A DNA stretch of 64,000 nt from Xenorhabdus griffiniae (GTDB lineage Bacteria > Pseudomonadota > Gammaproteobacteria > Enterobacterales > Enterobacteriaceae): positions 3,194,001 to 3,258,000 of the forward strand of contig NZ_CP147737.1 of NCBI RefSeq assembly GCF_037265215.1. Direction: 5' to 3'. The notes under the pieces are model-generated. The model was not told the DNA's origin. It worked only from the letters and a program-made list of their open reading frames with translations, and did not search any database. This document shows, piece by piece, positions 58,628 to 64,000 of this stretch (positions within the stretch are counted from its first letter, which is position 1; each line of letters begins with the position of its first letter). A program made the position numbers and the translations under genes.

Positions 58628-59157
58628 AGTATCTCCAGACTATTCAAATATGTTTAAAAACCTTACGTTTTTAATTAAAATAGATATTTCTTATTCATCA
58701 ACCACAATGACGTCGGCACCGAAAACAATCAGTGCCTAATGGTAATCCCAGCATCAAGATCAAACTGCCCATATCAAGAAACAATTACAGCAGAGTGGAA
58801 CAATCGAAAATGTGATCCTTATTAAAGTTCATTTTTAGAGAAAAACCACTTCGAGAATATTTCATTTTCATTCAAATCGACAGCATGATCTGTCATTCAG
58901 CTTATTCGTTCTTCTACTTAAAAGCAGTCAGGAACTGTAATTAAAGGAATTAAAAAACCCGCAAACTTTAATATTTTTTACGGCAACGGCATCGCGAATA
59001 AATTCAAAATCAATCACTGCATTGATTTTGTGGATCAAATAGCCTTTAATCTTGACTATATGTAAGGTATTTGCTCAGTAGTGTTAAAGAACAGTCTGGA
59101 TTTAGTTATAATGAAATAAATTTTCAACGACAGAATTTTTAATTTTGACAATACCCT
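58628..59157. other. 530-bp intergenic region upstream of the aga operon and the glycosyltransferase gene
   Basis: No gene seen. AT-rich. Holds the divergent promoters. TTTCATTTTCATTC (58860-58873) loosely resembles AgaR operator sequence, and TGTGATCCTTATTAAAG (58811-58827) has one half of a CRP site; both are weak. agaR is not in the window. Confidence 0.4.
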
Positions 59158-60102
59158 ATGAAAATAGCCATACTACGCCGAAATGGACTTGGTGATCTTA
59201 TTTGCACTCAGCCATTAATAAAGTTTTTACAGAAAACCTACCCCAACGCAGAGATCTGCTTATTTATAGATTTTGGCAATACTGAACTCGCTTATTATTT
59301 GTGCCCTGAAATCAAGATCTACACCCTTCCTAGAGGAAATAAATACTTATCTATTATTAAAACTGCATTAGCATTTCGTCGCAAAAAATTTGATATTGCG
59401 ATATCAGCTAAACCTACCCCTATGAAACTAAATAATTTATTCTTATGGCTATTAGGGGCTAAAAAACGCTACGCTGTCGTTGCAGATAGGCATTGGCATA
59501 CAAAGTTAATTAACTATCCAATTAGCCAAGAACAAGTCGATGGCTATCATCAGGCATTAAAAGTATTACGTACATTTTCACCTAATGAGAGTAAATTATC
59601 ACCGGCGCTTTTTCCTCGTATCAAATTTAAAAATACCTTTCAATCGATTGAACAGCAGACTCCCATGATTTTATTTTCTGTCTCTAACAATAGAAAATAC
59701 AGTCTTATTAATAATGAACGACTCACTTTAATAGCAAATAAAATTCTAGAAAATCATCCAGATACAAAATTTTTTATTTCTTCATATAAACATGACATCC
59801 CTTTAGCTGAGGATTTAAAATCACGGATAGGGAAAAATAGTGAAGTTGTAGTATCCGATTCTTTGGGTTCTTTTTTAGCTTTATTGAGCAGCATGACACT
59901 CATTATTGTCGGTGATGGGGGTATTTGTCATTTAGCTGCCGCATTACAGAAAAAGATTGTTGCCTTTTATGGTGTAACAAGACCTGAAAACTGGGCGCCA
60001 ATGGCTAAAAAAGATACATTCATCACATTATATGATCCTGAAAATGTCAACAATATTGATTTAGATAAGGTTTATCCAGTGATATTTTCTTTTCTAAAAT
60101 AA
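59158..60102 (+). CDS. Glycosyltransferase family 9 (heptosyltransferase-like)
   Basis: 314 residues. MKIAILRRNGLGDLICTQPL is the GT9 N-terminus, and IIVGDGGICHLAAALQKKIV with AFYGVTRPENWAPM is the nucleotide-sugar-binding C-terminal block. Such enzymes add heptose or related sugars to lipopolysaccharide at the inner membrane. A single gene with its own promoter; the acceptor is unknown. Confidence 0.87.
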   Translation: MKIAILRRNGLGDLICTQPLIKFLQKTYPNAEICLFIDFGNTELAYYLCPEIKIYTLPRGNKYLSIIKTALAFRRKKFDIAISAKPTPMKLNNLFLWLLGAKKRYAVVADRHWHTKLINYPISQEQVDGYHQALKVLRTFSPNESKLSPALFPRIKFKNTFQSIEQQTPMILFSVSNNRKYSLINNERLTLIANKILENHPDTKFFISSYKHDIPLAEDLKSRIGKNSEVVVSDSLGSFLALLSSMTLIIVGDGGICHLAAALQKKIVAFYGVTRPENWAPMAKKDTFITLYDPENVNNIDLDKVYPVIFSFLK

Positions 60103-60137
60103 TAAGTTATTAAATAATTTCAATTACATCAAAAATA

Positions 60138-60242
60138 TATACCAATCTAACTTCAAGTTGCAGCTTGAAAATCAATGTGATTGTTTATATCTCCCCGCGT
60201 AGCGGGGAGATATAAGACGCATCTTGAAAGGCGATTGGTATA
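60138..60242. repeat. 105-bp palindromic repeat (ERIC-like/MITE), copy 1
   Basis: Ends TATACCAATC/GATTGGTATA are perfect inverted repeats. Inside: CTTCAAGTTGCA near one end, GCATCTTGAAA near the other, and a central CTCCCCGC/GCGGGGAG hairpin. A second copy of the same length is at 60905. Non-autonomous mobile repeats of this type are common in Xenorhabdus/Photorhabdus as far as I recall. Confidence 0.8.
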
Positions 60243-60382
60243 TAAATTTATCTTGAAAATAGATCTAATTTGGTAACATAATTTCTTTTTAAGAAGGCTT
60301 GATTTTCATTGGAAAACGGGCATTTTGAGGAAAGGTTATTTTACCTAAGTATGGGTTTAAACATCAGATAGTGACATCTGGT

Positions 60383-60748
60383 ATGAGTGAAACATTAATT
60401 TCTCAATCTAAGTTACAAGACAATCCCTGTATTAGTTGCGGTGCTTGCTGTGCATATTTTCGTGTTTCATTTTATTGGGCAGAAGCTGAGGATGGTGGCG
60501 GCACAGTTCCCGTCTCTATGACTGAAAAATTAAATGATTTTATGCGCTGTATGAAAGGCACCAATGAACCCCACCCTCGATGTACCAATTTATGTGGTGA
60601 AATTGGTAAATCGGTTTCCTGTTCTATCTATGATAAAAGGCCCTCTCCTTGCAGAGAATTTCCCCAAGCCTGGGAAACGGAAGATTATAATGAAAGTTGT
60701 GATCGTGCCAGAGCTGCTTATGGTCTTCCCCCTCTGCCAAAACCTTAA
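60383..60748 (+). CDS. YkgJ-family cysteine-cluster protein
   Basis: 121 residues from MSETLISQSKLQDN (ATG 60383; a GTG at 60371 is possible). CISCGACCAYF, then CTNL, SCSIYDKRPSPCREFP are the YkgJ (CxxCxxCC) metal-binding pattern, probably zinc or Fe-S. Function unknown. It is placed between the two 105-bp repeats. Confidence 0.85.
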   Translation: MSETLISQSKLQDNPCISCGACCAYFRVSFYWAEAEDGGGTVPVSMTEKLNDFMRCMKGTNEPHPRCTNLCGEIGKSVSCSIYDKRPSPCREFPQAWETEDYNESCDRARAAYGLPPLPKP

Positions 60749-60904
60749 ATATAATTGATACTCGTTTGATATTGGTCGAATAAAAAACAGAATATTTCAT
60801 TCAAGAGGAATTCGTTAGTCCCATCACAGACACCTTACTTTTGCCTATCTATAGTTAACAAATGTAAATTTCATTACAGCAGAATGAGTTATCGCTGTGC
60901 AGTT

Positions 60905-61009
60905 TATACGCATTAAACTTCAAGTTGCAATTTACAACACGATATGAAACCTGATTTTTCCCCGCTTCGCGGGGAGAAATCACACGCATCTTGAAATTAG
61001 ATTGGTATA
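60905..61009. repeat. 105-bp palindromic repeat, copy 2
   Basis: Starts TATACGCATTAAACTTCAAG and ends GATTGGTATA, so the left terminus has two changes from copy 1. The central stem is TCCCCGC-TTC-GCGGGGA. It flanks the YkgJ gene together with copy 1. Confidence 0.8.
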
Positions 61010-61046
61010 TGAACTTTCCTTCATGAAATTATCAGGATGAAAAATA

Positions 61047-62312
61047 ATGTCTGCTTATCTTCCTACAGGGTATATTCCACAAACTTGCGAATCTTTATCA
61101 CATTATCTCGCTAAAAATTTGCCAACAACCATTTCACCAGGCGGTTCTCCTGAAACCTGGCAAATTCAAGAAGTGGGTGATGGAAATCTTAATTTAGTTT
61201 TTATCGTCTCTGGAAAAGAAAAAACAATTGTCGTCAAACAGGCTCTGCCTTACGTACGGGCTGCGGGTGAATCATGGCCGCTTTCCCTTGTTCGTGCGCA
61301 TTTTGAATATCATGCCTTGATTGAAGAAAAAAAAGTCGCCAAAGAATATGTTCCTGATGTCTATTTTTATGATGAGAAAATGTCTCTCTTTGTCATGGAG
61401 TATTTACCTCAGCATATCATCCTACGCAATCGCCTTATTGCCGGAGAAAAGTTACCCCAACTCGCCGAAGATATTGGCATTTTCCTTGCGAATACGCTGT
61501 TCCATACTTCCGATATCGGCATGGCTGCTAAAGATAAAAAAGATCTTACTGCTCGCTTCGCTAAGAATCATGAACTTTGTAAGATCACTGAAGATCTGAT
61601 TTTTACTGAGCCTTATTTTAACGCAGAAAGAAATAACTGGACTGCACCTCAACTTGACGACGAGATCTATGCCATTTGGCAAGATCGCGCACTTATTCAA
61701 GCCGCTATGCAGTATAAGTATCAATTCATGACGCAAGCACAAGCGTTGCTGCATGGTGATCTCCATTCCGGTTCAATCATGGTGACACCAAATTCCACCA
61801 AAGTTATTGATCCAGAATTTAGTTTTATGGGACCAATGGCATTTGACATCGGTAACTACATCGGTAATTTATTGATGGCTTATTTCGCCCAACCCGCCCT
61901 GCGGGAAAATAATGCGCAATGCATTGATTACCAAACATGGCTTTTAGGGCAAATAGAAGCGACCTGGTCAGTGTTTGAACGCCATTTTCGCCAATTATGG
62001 CATGAAAAAGATATTGGGGATGCCTATCCGGTCGTGCTTTATCAACAGGGTACATTCGGTGCTTCCTTCTTAAAAACAGTGCAAGATGAATTTCTATCAA
62101 CCCTATTTAAAGACACGCTCGCCTATGCTGGCTTAGAAATTAATCGGCGTATTGTTGGGTTTGCTGGTGTTGCCGATTTTAAACAAATTGAAGATCAAAA
62201 CCAGCGCGCTGTCTGTGAAAAACGAGCACTAAAACTGGCACGAGAATTGGTTGTCAATCGAGAAAATTATCCCACTTTTTCGCTAATCAGGCGTTATATC
62301 GCACAGTGTTAA
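61047..62312 (+). CDS. mtnK: 5-methylthioribose kinase
   Basis: 421 residues. ATP-binding lobe GDGNLNLVFIVSGKEKTIVV, catalytic HGDLHSGSIMV and metal-binding VIDPEFSFMGPMAFDIGNYI, the MtnK/choline-kinase-like pattern. It phosphorylates 5-methylthioribose (and related 5-deoxyribose) at C1 after nucleosidase action. AGGATG precedes the ATG. First gene of an mtnK-mtnA-aldolase unit. Confidence 0.93.
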   Translation: MSAYLPTGYIPQTCESLSHYLAKNLPTTISPGGSPETWQIQEVGDGNLNLVFIVSGKEKTIVVKQALPYVRAAGESWPLSLVRAHFEYHALIEEKKVAKEYVPDVYFYDEKMSLFVMEYLPQHIILRNRLIAGEKLPQLAEDIGIFLANTLFHTSDIGMAAKDKKDLTARFAKNHELCKITEDLIFTEPYFNAERNNWTAPQLDDEIYAIWQDRALIQAAMQYKYQFMTQAQALLHGDLHSGSIMVTPNSTKVIDPEFSFMGPMAFDIGNYIGNLLMAYFAQPALRENNAQCIDYQTWLLGQIEATWSVFERHFRQLWHEKDIGDAYPVVLYQQGTFGASFLKTVQDEFLSTLFKDTLAYAGLEINRRIVGFAGVADFKQIEDQNQRAVCEKRALKLARELVVNRENYPTFSLIRRYIAQC

Positions 62313-62321
62313 GAGGTTGAT

Positions 62322-63415
62322 ATGAAAATTAATGGCATTCATTATCGTTCTGTTTGGCTTGCTGACGATCGTTATACCGTCGAAATTTTCGACCAGACCA
62401 AACTCCCTTTTGAAATGCAGATTATTCAACTACGCACGATGCAAGATGCCGCAACAGCCATCAAAGACATGTGGTACGGGGAGCGCCTTTGATTGGTGCC
62501 GTCGCTGCATATGGTATGGCTTTGGCAATGCATCAAGAAAGTAGCGATGAAAATCTGCAACAGGCTTACAATGTTTTAGTGAAAACCCGTCCTACTGCGA
62601 TCAATTTAAAGTGGGCGTTGGATCGAACTTATCGCACGCTAGAAAATCTCGAACATGCACATCGTGAAGCAGCGGCTTATCGTATTGCCAATGAAATTGC
62701 AGATGAAGATGTGGAACTCTGTCGCAAAATTGGTGAGCACGGACTAAAAATAATCCAGAATATTGCCGAAACCAAACCAACAGGCGAAACAGTCAATATT
62801 TTGACTCACTGCAATGCCGGCTGGCTTGCGACGGTAGATTGGGGAACTGCTCTGGCGCCCATTTATATGGCACATGATGCCGGAATTAAGGTTCATGTCT
62901 GGGTTGATGAAACCCGCCCACGTAATCAAGGAGGGTTAACTGCTTTCGAATTGGGTTCACATGGTGTACCACATACTTTAGTTGCTGATAACGCCGGCGG
63001 GCACTTGATGCAACATGGCAAAGTGGATCTCTGTATTGTTGGCACAGACCGGACAACAGCCAGGGGCGATGTGTGCAACAAAATTGGTACTTACCTCAAA
63101 GCATTAGCGGCCAAAGCCAATCAGGTGCCTTTTTACGTGGCCCTGCCATCTCCTACACTGGATTTTACAGTCTGGGATGGTGTCAAAGAAATTCCCATTG
63201 AGCAACGTTCAGGTGAAGAACAATCCCACGTATATGGCATCACACCTGAAGGTGTACGAAGCTGGGTCAACACAGCGCCACATGGAACCTCTTGCGAAAA
63301 CTATGCTTTTGATGTTACACCTGCTGAACTTATCACCGGATTGATTACTGAACGTGGGATTTGTGATGCTAGTGCGGAAGGATTACGGGCGCTTTTCCCT
63401 GATCTGTGTGGGTAA
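62322..63415 (+). pseudogene. mtnA: Methylthioribose-1-phosphate isomerase, frameshifted
   Basis: The ATG at 62322 starts a good MtnA N-terminus (MKINGIHYRSVWLADDRYTV) that runs to a TGA at 62490-62492 after 56 codons. The frame then continues in +1 from about 62471: [80 protein letters not shown], to the stop at 63415. The junction reads GACATGTGGTACGG where GACATGGTGGTACGG would restore the frame: one G is missing. All later catalytic residues are present. Confidence 0.9.
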
Positions 63416-63439
63416 CCGTCATTATCATACAAGGTAAAA

Positions 63440-64000
63440 ATGATGAATAAAGAGCAAATTGCCCAAGAGATTATTGAAACTTGTCTTAAAATGAACGCGC
63501 TTGGATTAAACCAAGGGACATCAGGCAATATCAGTGCCCGTTATCAAGATGGTTTTCTGATTACCCCCAGTGGCATAGCTTATGAAAAGCTAACGGCTGA
63601 TCAAATCGTATTTATCAGTAATCAGGGGGAATTTGAAGCCGATAAGGTGCCTTCAAGCGAATGGCATTTTCATCTCTCTTGCTATCAAGCACGTGCCAAT
63701 CTCAACGCCGTTGTACATAACCATGCTGTTAATGCTACCGCAGTCTCTATTCTCAATCATGCTATCCCCGCTATCCACTATATGGTTGCCGTGACTGGCA
63801 CTGATCATGTTCCTTGTATTCCCTATGCCACTTTTGGCACGACTGAATTAGCTGATAATGTAAAAAAGGGGATCGCATACAGTAAGGCATTATTGATGCA
63901 GCATCATGGCATGATTGCAATGGAAGTTAATCTGGAAAAAGCGCTATGGTTGGCCAATGAAATTGAGATATTGGCACAACTTTATTTAAAAGTGCTGCCA
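63440..64000 (+). CDS. Class II aldolase (fuculose-1-phosphate / 5-deoxyribulose-1-phosphate type), partial
   Basis: 187 codons to the window end; two adjacent ATGs at 63440 and 63443 with AAGG upstream. GTSGNISARYQDGFLITPSG, SSEWHFHLSCYQARANLNAV (catalytic Glu), VHNHAV (zinc His pair) and LLMQHHGMIA (third zinc His) are all present. In DHAP-shunt clusters such an aldolase follows mtnK-mtnA and cleaves methylthioribulose- or 5-deoxyribulose-1-phosphate to DHAP and an aldehyde. Without context it would be called FucA-like. Confidence 0.87.
   Translation, partial: MMNKEQIAQEIIETCLKMNALGLNQGTSGNISARYQDGFLITPSGIAYEKLTADQIVFISNQGEFEADKVPSSEWHFHLSCYQARANLNAVVHNHAVNATAVSILNHAIPAIHYMVAVTGTDHVPCIPYATFGTTELADNVKKGIAYSKALLMQHHGMIAMEVNLEKALWLANEIEILAQLYLKVLP

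Overview
The window looks like a moderately AT-rich gammaproteobacterial chromosome, most likely Xenorhabdus or Photorhabdus (Morganellaceae). This is inferred from the protein families, the lambdoid, P4 and IS mosaic, and paired 105-bp palindromic repeats of a type I associate with those genera. Three regions can be separated.

(1) 1-39.7 kb is one temperate prophage whose left end lies outside the window. Its late genes run on the minus strand: tail/baseplate, tape measure, frameshifted tail chaperone, tube, sheath, neck proteins, capsid, protease/scaffold, minor head, portal and terminase. A P22 immI-like immunity cassette (Mnt-like, Arc-like, KilA-N and P22_AR_N antirepressors) with two candidate antisense RNAs and a HicA/HicB-type pair sit among the tail genes. 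A Bro-N antirepressor preceded by an Icd-like ORF follows the terminase. Then come lysis genes (holin, endolysin, Rz/Rz1), a HEPN-motif gene, a Q-like late-control zone, a nin-like region (ninG, ninI, ninB) and P/O replication genes with iterons inside O. The control region has a Cro-like gene, divergent CI, boxA sites on both early transcripts inside long look-alike RNA leaders, and an N-position gene. The plus-strand early arm carries hypothetical genes, a RecA-like ATPase, a PAPS-reductase-like protein, two methyltransferases, an excisionase-like gene and an integrase.

(2) 39.9-52.7 kb is a decayed island next to an intact tRNA-Arg(CCU). It has a P4-type integrase, two unknown cargo genes, two AlpA-like regulators, an AntA antirepressor, a Q antiterminator with a late leader duplicated from the prophage, HigBA, an IS1-family element, a retron (msr-msd, nucleoside-deoxyribosyltransferase-like effector broken by a frameshift, reverse transcriptase), an Ogr/Delta activator, a DUF927 helicase fragment, a 5'-truncated IS1182-like transposase and further remnants.

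(3) 52.7-64 kb is chromosome: an aga/kba operon for N-acetylgalactosamine/galactosamine uptake and breakdown (kbaZ-agaS-agaVWEF-kbaY), a family 9 glycosyltransferase, a YkgJ-type cysteine-cluster protein, and mtnK-mtnA-class II aldolase. The last three match a methylthioribose/5-deoxyribose salvage (DHAP shunt) cluster, but mtnA carries a one-base frameshift.

The most interesting items are the retron with a split effector, the paired antitermination-like RNA leaders whose hairpins differ by compensatory changes, the immI-like cassette with antisense RNAs whose hairpins pair fully only on the plus strand, and the accumulation of antirepressors alongside a CI repressor that appears to lack a normal self-cleavage site.
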